Shown here: piece by piece, positions 38,201 to 48,022 of the stretch
How positions within the stretch are numbered: position 1 is the stretch's first letter
Layout of the letters: the number at the start of each line of letters is the position of its first letter
Assembly (NCBI RefSeq): GCF_003945595.2
Contig: NW_024104347.1
Coordinates: forward strand, 620,001-684,000
DNA length: 64,000 nt
Origin: Pipra filicauda
Lineage: Eukaryota > Chordata > Aves > Passeriformes > Pipridae
Direction of reading: 5' to 3'
Program-made: the position numbers and the translations under genes
Notes under the pieces: generated by a model
Databases searched by the model: none
What the model saw: the letters and a program-made list of their open reading frames with translations, nothing else
What the model was told of the DNA's origin: nothing

Positions 38201-40460
38201 ACACTAATTTATATATTATAATATATAATAATATAATATAATTAAATAATGTATATATTTATATTCATTCGCTCAAAGCTAATTATAATTCATTGCTCAA
38301 TTCATAGCTATTCCTTTAAGTAACTTCACTCTTTTAATGACTCTTAGTTTGCGTGCACAATATGCAGTCGACAATGTACCTATTAATCAGCTGCACGGCA
38401 GTTCTACACCTGATGACGCTCAGAAGGAATTAGAGTTTTTCTTCCCTCAGGAACAAACTTTTGCGTTAATCAAACCTGAGGCTGTTAAGACTCACAAAGG
38501 TAAGTAATTTAGAAAGTATGGGCTATGTCTACTGATGCAGACATTTCTACAAAATATTAGCAACGTACACTGCAGTAAATCACATCAAATGTATTCTTTT
38601 GACTCTCTGAAATGTATTTTCTGTGCAGAGAAATAATTTTACGGGGCTTGCATGATTCAGGTCGAGATCTCAAATGTGAAATTTCCTTTGCTTAAGCTGC
38701 CTATAGGTCTTTCTTCACAAGAATAATGGTGAATTGAAGAAAGAGAGTTCTTAGATAAGTTAAACTGTTGAAAGGCTAGCTGCCTAGCATCCTTTTAAGT
38801 CAAAGGAGAGAGACTTTCCAAAGTTATGTTACTTACTTCAGACAGGTATCTCTACTGACTCAAAAGGGGTCATTGCTCAGTTAGATTCATTCCTATTCTT
38901 GGTTTAACTTGCCATTAGACAAGGGGAATAAGGAGGAAACATCAAAGTAAAAAGTAAAAAGAGCACCATGTACGATTTGGAATCTTGTCTTAAAGATTTT
39001 TGAAGCCACTTTTAAAAAATCCTATATCCAGAGCCTCTTCTGATCATTATTCTTTTCTATTCTATTTAAAATAAAATTCAATAGTCTTTCTAATGCTAAT
39101 TCATCATTGGCTTTTGTGAGTCTTTCTTCCCCTCGTAACAATCCAGATTGATTCTGGCAGGCCAGCTGGTACTTGATATAGCATAACAACTACAGTCCAC
39201 GTTTTATCCAGTGTGAGAACAGTGAATGCTATTGGTATAGTTCATAACAGTCTGGGTTTAACACCTTCATCAAGATGGACAATGCGATTACAATGGTTTC
39301 TGTACATTTTATAGGACTGTTGAAGTGTTTATTATGTTGTCCATGGGTGCTTGATACTGTAACAAGAATTTTAATAGATATTGGTGACTTTTTTTAAAAA
39401 AGACATCTAGTATTTTCCGAAACTTTTAAAGTTTGGGTGTGTTGGGATTATTTTGCATCTAAACCATTTCAATCGAAAATGAGCTTGTTTGTTATTCTCC
39501 TAGATGACATTATGAAACAAGTTAAAGAGGCTGGATTTAGCATCTCAAAGATAAAAGAAGAAGCTTTAACTCGTGAAATGGCTGCACAGTTTTACAAGGA
39601 TCATGAAGGAAAACCCTTTTATGAACAGTTAGTTTCTTGTATGACTGAGTAAGTATTTTCTTTTACAGTACTGAGATATGTAAGTAGACATCACACTTTG
39701 AATTTACAGTGTCAACAAAACATGCTACACCATAAGTGGTATAAGGATTTTACACTCTGTCACTCTTTCTGTCAAGTTTAGAGGCTTCTAGCACAGAGTG
39801 CTCTTACTTTAAAAGGAAGATTTAAAATTCTTTCCAAACTTATGTGTAGTGACTATTATTTTGGATTTTTTTTCTCAAAAAAGGAACTGCTTTCCAATGG
39901 AATCCTTGTTCTTCCCATGCAGGACAAAATATGTTTCTCACAATATTGCTAGTATAGCTGTCGATAAAACAGTATGTATTGTCTTGCTTCAGAAATTTTT
40001 GGGTGAGAATATTTTTGGACAAAAAGTCCAAATCTAAATACCTGCTCATCATAATCTTTTTGGCTTTCAAATATGGAATATTGTCTTAAACAAAACACTC
40101 AGTAACAAATATTAATACTTAAACAGTTTAACAAAATTCAGATAGTGCAATGCTTATCATAAACCTTCATGGTACCTCTGAAGCCAAAGCTAAGTCTGCT
40201 TCTCAGAATAAAGAGCTTTCTTATACTGATTTTACAGAGGTCCATCAGTGATAATGGTCTTATCAAAGGAAAATGCTGTGGAAGAGTGGAGGAAACTAAT
40301 GGGTCCAACTGATCCAGAAGAGGCAAAGAAGATCTGTCCTCAATCGATTCGAGCTCAGTTTGCACATGATATTTTGTCTAATGCTGTCCATGGATCATCT
40401 AATAGAGAACATGCACTGAAAAGCATTGAGTTCGCATTTGGAGAGATTGGTACACACTAA
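26203..40460 (+). CDS. NME8: NME8 (TXNDC3), thioredoxin domain plus three NDK domains; 15 coding exons
   Basis: NME8 is an axonemal and sperm-tail protein associated with outer dynein arms; human mutations are linked to primary ciliary dyskinesia. Coding exons, joined in phase: 26203-26235, 26328-26385, 27171-27277, 28067-28138, 29185-29301, 30158-30224, 32020-32102, 33342-33434, 33860-34008, 35323-35501, 36560-36704, 37502-37609, 38348-38499, 39504-39648, 40238-40460. Total 1,731 nt, 576 residues plus TAA; the human protein is about 588. The N-terminus [11 protein letters not shown] resembles human NME8. The thioredoxin fold carries WCGPC at residues 38-42. An acidic linker (about 135-155) is followed by three NDK domains starting near 156, 304 and 440. 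By alignment to the canonical NxxHGSDS motif, NDK1 has Ala275 instead of the catalytic His, while NDK2 (NQLHGSS, His420) and NDK3 (NAVHGSS, His554) keep it. No frameshift or internal stop is seen, so the gene looks intact. Confidence 0.95.
26328..26385 (+). CDS. NME8: NME8 coding exon 2
   Basis: Begins [14 protein letters not shown], the start of the thioredoxin fold. Two donors are possible: after 26,376 or after 26,385. I chose 26,385 (GTAG|GTACTA) because it gives QTNGIVVIDV, matching the length of human NME8 here, whereas the earlier one deletes three residues. Ends in phase 1. Confidence 0.8.
27171..27277 (+). CDS. NME8: NME8 coding exon 3, thioredoxin active site
   Basis: Encodes [15 protein letters not shown] with the redox pair Cys39/Cys42, then [16 protein letters not shown]. 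Acceptor TTACATTTTAG, donor GTG|GTAAGG, ends in phase 0. Confidence 0.93.
28001..28020. repeat. (AT)n microsatellite in NME8 intron 3
   Basis: Ten AT units following GTATGT and just upstream of exon 4. Confidence 0.95.
28067..28138 (+). CDS. NME8: NME8 coding exon 4
   Basis: Encodes [20 protein letters not shown], the middle of the thioredoxin fold with the conserved cis-proline region (EPVFLF). Acceptor GACTTCAG, donor GTT|GTAAGT, phase 0 at both ends. Confidence 0.93.
29185..29301 (+). CDS. NME8: NME8 coding exon 5
   Basis: Encodes [16 protein letters not shown], then [20 protein letters not shown], the end of the thioredoxin domain. Acceptor TCTTTTACAG, donor GAG|GTACTC, phase 0 at both ends. 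Confidence 0.93.
30158..30224 (+). CDS. NME8: NME8 coding exon 6, acidic linker
   Basis: Encodes a Glu-rich stretch ([16 protein letters not shown]) between the thioredoxin and first NDK domains. Acceptor TACCTTAG, donor GAGG|GTAAAT, ends in phase 1. Confidence 0.88.
32020..32102 (+). CDS. NME8: NME8 coding exon 7, start of NDK1
   Basis: Encodes [20 protein letters not shown], the first beta strand and KP motif of NDK domain 1. Acceptor CTTTTCTAG, donor AAG|GTAGAG, ends in phase 0. Confidence 0.92.
33342..33434 (+). CDS. NME8: NME8 coding exon 8, NDK1
   Basis: Encodes [20 protein letters not shown] and then [11 protein letters not shown], typical NDK helix sequence. Acceptor ATTGCAG, donor CAG|GTAAAA, 93 nt in phase 0. 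Confidence 0.92.
33860..34008 (+). CDS. NME8: NME8 coding exon 9, NDK1
   Basis: Encodes [20 protein letters not shown], the NDK core strand with the SGP motif, then a Ser/Glu-rich spacer. Donor GAG|GTAACT, ends in phase 2. Confidence 0.92.
35323..35501 (+). CDS. NME8: NME8 coding exon 10, end of degenerate NDK1 and start of NDK2
   Basis: Contains [20 protein letters not shown] at residues 272-291, which aligns with the NDK active-site segment but has Ala where His should be. It continues into [11 protein letters not shown], the first strand of NDK2. Acceptor CTTTCGTTAG, donor CGAG|GTAAGT, phase 1. Confidence 0.92.
36560..36704 (+). CDS. NME8: NME8 coding exon 11, NDK2
   Basis: Encodes [20 protein letters not shown], then [14 protein letters not shown] and [12 protein letters not shown]. 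Acceptor ATTTAACAG, donor CCAG|GTATAT, ends in phase 2. Confidence 0.93.
36774..36912 (-). mobile_element. CR1-type LINE 3' end fragment in NME8 intron 11
   Basis: The block opens AGAATCACAGAATCAGAAAA and continues GGTTGGAAAGGACCTTTAAA, then CCAACCTCCTGCCATGAGCA, the familiar reverse complement of a chicken-repeat-1 3' untranslated end. The element is in minus orientation and 5'-truncated to about 140 bp, the usual fate of CR1. Confidence 0.85.
37502..37609 (+). CDS. NME8: NME8 coding exon 12, NDK2
   Basis: Encodes [20 protein letters not shown] and [16 protein letters not shown], with the conserved SGP and LLGP motifs of the NDK fold. Acceptor TTTTACAG, donor ACAG|GTATAA, ends in phase 2. 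Confidence 0.93.
38211..38258. repeat. AT-only low-complexity tract
   Basis: An imperfect TATAATA repeat within NME8 intron 12. Confidence 0.85.
38348..38499 (+). CDS. NME8: NME8 coding exon 13, NDK2 active site and NDK3 start
   Basis: Encodes [20 protein letters not shown] with His420 at the NDK active-site position, then [20 protein letters not shown], the first strand of NDK3. Acceptor ACTCTTAG, donor AAAG|GTAAGT, ends in phase 1. Confidence 0.93.
39504..39648 (+). CDS. NME8: NME8 coding exon 14, NDK3
   Basis: Encodes [20 protein letters not shown], then [20 protein letters not shown]. Acceptor TTCTCCTAG, donor CTGA|GTAAGT, ends in phase 2. Confidence 0.93.
40238..40460 (+). CDS. NME8: NME8 coding exon 15 (last), NDK3 active site and stop
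   Basis: Encodes [20 protein letters not shown], the [10 protein letters not shown] motif, SIRAQF, and NAVHGSSN with His554. It ends ...FGEIGTH and TAA at 40,458-40,460, slightly shorter than the mammalian C-terminus. Acceptor TTTTACAG. Confidence 0.94.
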
Positions 40461-41035
40461 ACAATTAAGATGCAATCTCTGGAAATTGATGTTCATGTCC
40501 TTGGATGCATTTATCTACTTAACAATCTATATTTAAGACTATATAAACACACATATTTTCCTTCTTACTTCAATTTTAATCAGGTAGCTTTTTATTATCA
40601 GCTTTTCCGTATTGCAAAGCATATTGATGTAACAAGTAGTGCCTGCTAGAAGTTCGACATTAGTAATGATTTCTTTATGTAGGCTTAGTAGAGTGTTGTT
40701 GTGGTTTTTGGGGTTTTTTGTCACTTTAACAGATTTATGCCTTTCCAATAGTTTCAGGATTCTAAGGTGTTTTGTATGTAGCTACTTTAAAAAGAACAGG
40801 GTCAAGGAAGGTGATTAAAACACTATCAATGACACATCCATTGTGTCAAGCCCTACAGTTCTAACTGTGAGCCAAATGGGGCTCCTGGGCTCATTGGCCA
40901 ACTGTATGCATATGCATCCCAGGCTGCTCTGGGCTATCAAGGCCTGTTGGTTCCCTCAGGGCCCTGAAAAACATTTGCACTGTTTATTTATCCTTTCCCT
41001 AAATATCTTCTAACAATTACTGTAGCAGGTTGGAT

Positions 41036-41041
41036 AATAAA
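41036..41041 (+). terminator. NME8: Candidate NME8 polyadenylation signal
   Basis: Canonical AATAAA (GGATAATAAAGC) about 575 bp after the NME8 stop, the first canonical hexamer I see downstream on this strand. Use of the site is inferred. Confidence 0.4.
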
Positions 41042-41686
41042 GCAGAAGGCCCTTTCCAGCCCATTTACTTAATTCAAATATATCAAAGGAACTAAAATAT
41101 AAAGCCAGCTCTTACATAACAGCTATTCTTGATATATGCCTCTTTGCCAAACTAGTGAATTCATATCCTGTCCAGCCTAACTTGGCTGGCCTCCATAAAG
41201 AACACAAATATTATTCTGCAGCTGATATATTCTCACTTTTGCTGTCTGAGTCTGTTGAAAGCTGAGATACTAAAGAGTGGCATTCAATTAAAACAATTTA
41301 CTTATGGCATTGATTATAAGTGCAAAGTCCAGAAATAATGAAGTCTTTCTCACACATTCTTTATTTTTCCTATTGTATTTAATACAATTAGCTGTTTTAA
41401 AGAGCTTCCTGACAAATATTTCTGTTGTGATGGGGCATTTGTTATTACAGACATTCCTCCTGCAGAATTTGGACTGAGCATTCTCCTGGTGACCCATTTT
41501 CACCTACAGCTACTTTACCGCCATAAACTCGGCTTGAGACTACCTAGCCTGTAGGAAGTTGTGATTAGTGCAGAATTTATATGCCACCTCAGTGAGGTGA
41601 CTTCTGAGAAGCACAATTCAGGACTGCTGTATGTTCTTTGGCTTCTCTTTTATGCATTAAAACTGTTCTTCCTGGCTTTATTTCAG

Positions 41687-41832
41687 CACTCAAGGTCTTT
41701 TGTGGTGCTGGCATGTTGTACTTTAAACCAAGAAGCAGTCTCAGAGAAGGCCTGAGTAGGACAATTTCAGATATATCATTCTGCTCATTTCCTGAGATCT
41801 TTCCTGGAGCTAATGGCTTCTCAATCAACGGG
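41687..41832 (+). CDS. Candidate coding exon A of an unrecognised gene
   Basis: A splice acceptor with a good pyrimidine tract (CTTCCTGGCTTTATTTCAG) precedes an open frame that ends at AACGGG|GTAAAT. The frame reads KVFCGAGMLYFKPRSSLREG, then LSRTISDISFCSFPEIFPGA, then NGFSING. It enters in phase 1 and leaves in phase 0. An in-frame ATG at 41,713 could be the translation start if the exon is 5'-terminal for coding; otherwise an upstream exon is missing, and I could not find one. The protein has no low complexity. I do not recognise the family. Confidence 0.5.
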
Positions 41833-44199
41833 GTAAATACAATATTGAAAGTTTAGATGGGTTTATTTTTTCACAGGAGCACAAATACTGAAAACAGCAA
41901 AATGTGGTTATGTCTAATTAAGAGTTCATGACACATCTGGTGGAGGTTCACAATCAAATAGTTTGGTAGGTTTCATACACAGGTTATGAATACTGTGAAC
42001 CATTTATTGCACTGGTCTGAGAAATTTCAGTTAGCTAGGGGGATACTGTAGCTTAACCTCTGCCTATTTAAATGTAACAAAATTTTATATACTGAGTTAT
42101 TGCTTGTTTAACCATTATCCTTCATCCTCCATTACATCACTCCTAATCAACATAGCATTCTTGTCAGCTTCGTTTCACTCTTGGATGCTGAAGGATTTAG
42201 TTTATTTGGGTTCATATACTTATGTGTGTCAATTATGAGCCCTGCTTTGTGTTTAGTTAAAGCAATCCAGTAGATTACATTGAAATATTATGCATAGATT
42301 TATGGCAGCTTCTTGTTCATGTTGCCTAAGTATCCAAACCCATATTGAAATGTGGGAGCATTTGATTTATTAATGCTCATTTTCTTCTCTCAAATATGTC
42401 CTTGATCTTAACGTCTTTTAGCAGCTTTGGAAACAAGGAATTTAACAGATACATCGCCAAACATCAAAAAATAACTGTTTCAGTCAGATGATGAAGAGAT
42501 TCAGATTTGCAAAGCTTTTATATCTTTGAGAAGCAGTCTTTTGTAGAATTATAAAAATATGTACTCAAAAGCATGGTAATCAAAATACTGTCAATATTTT
42601 AAGAGATAACTTCATCTCTTTAAAAGTTATTGCCCGCATAATTTACATTACTATGCACTCTTTTTTGAAAATTATATTACTGTGACATTGATATGGACGT
42701 AATTTTTAAGAATCTGAACATTTGTGATGGGATTGGCAAGCATTTGATTTATAGAGTTGGGAGGAGTGTATTCCAACATAAACTCCATTGAATCTAAAAG
42801 ATTAAAATCTTGCAATTAAATTTACACAATTCCACTGCCAACAAATCTTACAGAAAATCTGACTCTGTCCATTTATCTCATACCTAAATGCCAGTTCAAA
42901 AGAGAATGTGGCCTTCGTGACTGTTTATTTAGAAAATATCTTGTGGTTCATCATAGAAATAGGTGGTGCAAAAATGTGATTAAAATTCTTCCAACACTAA
43001 CAAAAGATAGCATAATCATTTTGTCCCAGCAGGAGAGAAATGGAACCACGGGGCATGTTTATTTGTACCACAGACCACATATTTCCTTGTTTGGGAACCT
43101 TAAGAAAATCATAATCTGACACTAAAGACTATATTAAAGATCCATTTCAGTTAGAATGATAAACAAGAGGGGGTTATAAATCTTAAAATACTGTTTAAGA
43201 AGAATAAGTGTGTCTGATTGTAGTGAGGTTTTGTACTGAATTACAGCATAAAAAAATAAGGCATGTGGGGAAAAAGTTCTTTTCCCTGACAAGAAGATGG
43301 AGTCAATCAGCTTGTGGTTGTGCACTGCTGCACTGTTTTTCCTTTGTTCTGACTGCTGAATGAGCTACACTGGCAAGCCGGACCTTGCAAGTATCCAAAT
43401 ATCTGTTCACTTTGTCCACAGTTCTTTGTGAGCAAATGATCAGCTTTCTGATTATCTTGTTCAGAAGATACATACTGATGTGCTCTGAGTATCTACAAAT
43501 TAAAGTTTTCATCACACTGTAACCACAAGGAATCAAAATACTGAAGGTGTTGATCTGTTTGGGGCATCTTTTGGTTAATCTGATGCATCCATTAACCTTG
43601 TATCTGGAATACAGACTGCCTGACATATTTAAGGGTCACTTTAGGGGTTTGATCCTCATCTAGAGAAAAGGAGTGTGCCCTCCCTTCCATATGTTTTTCT
43701 TCATGCTCGTTGCCACACTGGTTTATCCACAAGCCTTTTGGTCGCAATAGGAGCCAGTCTGATATTAATTGAATAATTTACTATTTACTGCATATCTAAC
43801 AAGCCTCTGAATTTATTGCATATCTAACAAGGAAGTTTGAGACCCTGTTTTACATTTCAATAAAGTTCTTGTTTAATTTCAGAGATGTTACAGGGAATAT
43901 AGTGTCAGCAGTTGCAATTGAGCGTAATTTTTCCAGAAAGCCCTGACCAGGTCTAATTAGAAGTAATGTACCTCCGTAGAAATTAATGATTTACAAGTTA
44001 ATGGCTTTTTTTATTATTATAAAAGGAAACATAATTTTGACTGTTTGTTGACCCACATTGACATATTATATTTATTTACAAAATTATTGGAGCTGATGTG
44101 GTTTACCAGAAAAATCTGGTTGAGGAAACGTTTTCAGATATGCATTTACATTCAACTACTAAGCACAACCAAAAAGCATGTGTCAGTTTTGCATAATCG

Positions 44200-44535
44200 G
44201 AGTAAATATTTTTTCAGGTTTCATTCATTTGGAATATAGGTTACAATTCTGGATAAAATAATGTAAGAGCTGTTTGAGTATTTTGGACTGGAAATCTTCT
44301 TCTTATTTGCTTAGGAAGTATTTCTGTTGTATGCACCGAATGGACGAAAGTTGCAACACTGAATTGAAGTGACTAGGTCATTCAGGTCTTGGAGGGTGGT
44401 TTATGTTTTTTTTTAAAAATGTGTTTCATAAAAGAGTTCTGATTTGCATTTACAGTGAGCTTCTAAAATGGTGCCAATCATTCACAATTAGAGTAAATAT
44501 TTTTTCAGGTTTCATTCTCTTGGAACTGAGGTTAG
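44200..44535. repeat. Short direct duplication upstream of candidate exon B
   Basis: The sequence AGTAAATATTTTTTCAGGTT followed by TCATT occurs at 44,201 and again at 44,492, 291 bp apart, and similarity decays over about 45 further bases in each copy (…TTGGAA…AGGTTA…). Each copy contains an acceptor-like TTTTTTCAG. Confidence 0.7.
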
Positions 44536-44636
44536 AACATTCAGTGAAAATACTGAATGGCACTTCTTACTGAACTAGGCACATGTGTGTGGGAGGTAGT
44601 AAGAAATGCACTAGAAGCATATGTTTGTTGTTCCAG

Positions 44637-44930
44637 GCAACTTTTGGTTTACATGGAAAGAATGCCAATCCCCTCAGTAAGAAGACAGCTATAACACTGA
44701 GAAAAAAAACATTTGACACTTCAACAATTTGGCCTGTTAATTTATCATCTTTAAGTAGGTACAGTAATTACTTTCATCCATCACCAAACTATTTGCCCGC
44801 TCCGCTAAATGAAGGTTTCATGACTCCGGTGCTGGGGTGCAGTAACAAGAATGGCTATACCCGGCCTTGGAGGTACATGACAAGAGCTGAATTGGACCTT
44901 TTGCCTCATGCTGGAGAGTGGAGTTGGTGA
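44637..44930 (+). CDS. Candidate coding exon B of the same unrecognised gene
   Basis: Acceptor TGTTTGTTGTTCCAG ends at 44,636. The exon enters in phase 0, matching exon A, and encodes ATFGLHGKNANPLSKK, then TFDTSTIWPVNLSSLSRYSN, then YFHPSPNYLPAPLNEGFMTP and RPWRYMTRAELDLLPHAGEW. Its end is ambiguous: a donor consensus TTG|GTGAGT follows 44,926 (phase 2), but the same bases read through give Trp-TGA, stop at 44,928-44,930. If terminal, A plus B encode 137 residues from Met 41,713. Pro/Tyr/Trp/Asn-rich short proteins of this style occur among sperm and ciliary microtubule inner proteins; that is an analogy, not an identification. Confidence 0.5.
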   Translation, partial: ATFGLHGKNANPLSKKTAITLRKKTFDTSTIWPVNLSSLSRYSNYFHPSPNYLPAPLNEGFMTPVLGCSNKNGYTRPWRYMTRAELDLLPHAGEWSW

Positions 44931-45562
44931 GTGGACCCTGTGGGAATCCCTTTGCCTGTTCTAACAGGCCTCACTGATTTAACATGTACTTCACACTTTC
45001 ACAAGCGAAGGAAAGCTGGCTGGCGGGTGCGGAAGTTCTGGGCCAGGATTCATCTGGCATTTGAAGTCACAGGAAGTTAATAGTTGTAAAGGATTTTCAA
45101 AATGGAATGACTAGCATTAGTGCTGAATTGGGTTGACCTGTGGCTTCTTAAAATATAGGAAAAAAATGGATTTGGAAAAGCACACTACCTTACTCATCCA
45201 TCTCTTGCACATCTCTTTGTATTATGATACCCCTGCTTTTTGTTGTATTGCCTTTCCTTCTTGCACATTTTTACCATATAAGAATGAAAGTTAGTCAGCA
45301 TAAAGCATATATAAAAGTGTCAAGAATTTAGAAACACCTGGCTTGGTGCATCAAAGTTTATTCCAGTATACTGGAATGGTCAACTTGCAGCAGGAATGGT
45401 GACAGTTCTCTGGAGAAAATAATTTTGACATTTTCTCCTCTGACGAAAAAAAAAAGTTAGTTTGATTTTAATAGTTGTAAAATAATATGTAATGCTGCTA
45501 TCAAGTCTAGGTAGCTGTTCCAAAAATTTCATTGAACAAACACCACACTTGAATATGTTCAC

Positions 45563-45568
45563 AATAAA
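45563..45568 (+). terminator. Candidate polyadenylation signal for the unrecognised gene
   Basis: AATAAA (CACAATAAAACTTG) about 630 bp after the possible TGA stop at 44,930. A suitable 3' end if exon B is terminal. Confidence 0.3.
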
Positions 45569-47833
45569 ACTTGTTAAAGTGTAATATCATGACTTTGGTA
45601 TTTGTTATTTCAACATCTCATTGATAGGACTGTTGTTTGTTCTTTAATAGCTAACCATATACATATTTACTGGGGTACTTGAAATTGGAATCAATAGATA
45701 ATCAAAGCTTAAGAACTCCTGCTACACAGTACATAAAACTATTCTAGAAGCTTTCCAATCATACTGAACTTTTAGATCCTGCTAACTTAAAGTCAGTATT
45801 TCCAAACTTACCTAAATTAGTCACCTGCAGTGAAATTCTGTCTCCTTTGATTTCCATTTCAGTTTTTCCATGTCATTGTACAGGATTAAGATTTTTCCTA
45901 TAGTCTGTATTTAGGCACCTAAATTTGTGGTCTGTTTTTTTAAACATGTCAAACACACCCAATTCCCACTAAAGTCAACTGATGGTATATATGCTCAGCA
46001 TTCCTGGCAGCTGGAATGAATTTTGGATCTAATTCTGCAGGTGTTGCATGGAGATAAATTTCTGCACCTGCCCAGAATTGGTGGTAAGGCCACATTCAAA
46101 TGCTGACCTTTGCATATTTTAACCCACTGCTCAAAGCTCAACCAATGACCATGTAGGTTGTTTTTCCCCCCCTGAACTGACCTATATCCTATTATTCCAT
46201 TTTTATGTATGCCTCTTTGTTTTAAGCATTCTAGCTTGGCATCTATGTCTCCAGCTTGTGCTAGTATATATCAAGTATATAATTGCTGCCACCAAAATCA
46301 CTCCTGCATATTCAGCCTTGAATTTCATGCATGTAAACTTCATTGCAATTCTTGTAATAACAAAGATCAACATACTGACACGACAAATTGTATCTCCTTA
46401 TGTTAATCTACACAGAACTCTTTTTTTTTCTGAGGTAGACCCTTTGTTTTATAAACACCAGGATTGGCAAGTCTAACCCTTAGTTTTCCTGTAGGAATTC
46501 TTGAAGGTCTTTCAGATTTCTACCATGAGCTCTTCTGATCTTAATGTAGGTGATCTTACGTGTTAAATGAAATTGAAATCAGAATGTGTTATCTATGCTG
46601 CCTCATCCAAGTACACCTTGGAAGAACAGCATAAATACCATCTTGGAGTTATGTTGATTAGGTTTATATCCCCTTTCTGTTCTAATACTTCATACAGCAA
46701 ATGTTAAGTCAGTAAACTTACTGCATAAATAAAAGCATCTGCCTTTTCTGTCGACCTTTTCAGAGTAAATGTTACTTTCTGATCAGCAAAACCGCAGAGA
46801 GAGAGTTGCTTTGAGAAGTTCATTAGTAGTGACAAGGGCTATTTATTTATTTATTTATTTGGTATCAGAGAAAGATTAGAAATATGGTGTCAAGTGATAA
46901 AAAATTATCCACATGATTACTGAGCCACATGAAGTCTTATCTTCTCCTTCATACTGTATAGTACCTGTCAGTTATGTTTAGGATAAAGCTTCTATTCCAG
47001 TTTTCATAACAAGGCTATATTACAGCAAAAGTAAATTTTACTTTTAAGACTTCTACAGATCTGCTTCACTTTAATCTGTCCTTTCAAAAAATATTGATTT
47101 TTCAATTAGATGCTTAAATATATTTGAAATTAGAACAACAGAAGCCAGCCTGAAGTGCCATAAAAAATTAAATGTGTGCTTTCAATGCATTTTTCCTACA
47201 CAAACCCACAAGATCAAATACTAACACTGTAAGCATATTTTCATCACACACATAAAAATAATCACATAATGCATACCCACATGTTTAATGGTAAACTATG
47301 CTTTTGAACACTCTGAACAAGGGCCATGATTCCAAAAAGTGGATAGATTCAGCTCCAGTAGTTGCTCACTGAGATGTCTGCCAGAAGTTACCATCCCACT
47401 GCTGTTCCTCAGCCGCTGTGTCTGGTGAGCTAACTCACAGACTAACTCACTAACTATTACACCTACTGAGGAGAGATGCTCCATGCAGCTCTCCAACTTT
47501 TGGCAGGGAAGCAGAGCAGTCAACTGCCACAAGGAGTCAAAAGCTCTGACAGCCAAGGCTAGCTCTATCTAGAATTGCAAATCAGAGCCCAAAGATAAAG
47601 CTCAGTCAGCTGGAATATGCCTACCTCATATTAGTGCAAACCTATGCTCTATGGCTTACAGTGACTTGAAAGGAGAAGCAAACCTCTTAACAGTAAAGTG
47701 CAGCAAAAAGGTCTATGTAGAAAGTGACATGATTTTTTAAGTCAATGAGTTCCAGATTAATAAAACATGCTGACCAAGCCAGATTGCGACCCTTGTCGTG
47801 CAGGGAAAGTCTTTCCTTTTGGAAATGTCACTC
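45569..47833. other. Region between the unrecognised gene and the SFRP4 stop
   Basis: No convincing coding exon. The part nearest 47,833 should be SFRP4 3' untranslated sequence (minus strand). The (TTTA)n repeat at 46,841-46,860 supplies minus-strand AATAAA copies about 1 kb beyond the SFRP4 stop, which could serve as its polyadenylation signal; this is inference. Confidence 0.4.
46841..46860. repeat. (ATTT)n tetranucleotide repeat
   Basis: Five ATTT units. On the minus strand this reads AAATAAATAAAT. Confidence 0.95.
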
Positions 47834-48022
47834 TCATACTTTTTTAGGGTTGATTTCTTTCTGGCCATGTCTTATTTTAGTGGCCTTTTTGGGGCCACTG
47901 ATCAGTGGGCTGGTATTCTTGGTTGATGGTTTCAGGGCTCCAGTCTGACCACTGCGTCCTGAATTCTGGTTCTTACTGCGGGCAGTTCGCCGCTTTTGCT
48001 CTTGCAGTCTCTGCTCCCATCT
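47834..48022 (-). CDS. SFRP4: SFRP4 coding exon 6 (last), basic tail
   Basis: Encodes [20 protein letters not shown], then a Ser/Lys-rich segment ending [14 protein letters not shown] and stop. The low-complexity basic tail is typical of SFRP family C-termini. Acceptor TTTCTACAG. Confidence 0.95.
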   Translation of the reverse strand, partial: RWEQRLQEQKRRTARSKNQNSGRSGQTGALKPSTKNTSPLISGPKKATKIRHGQKEINPKKV

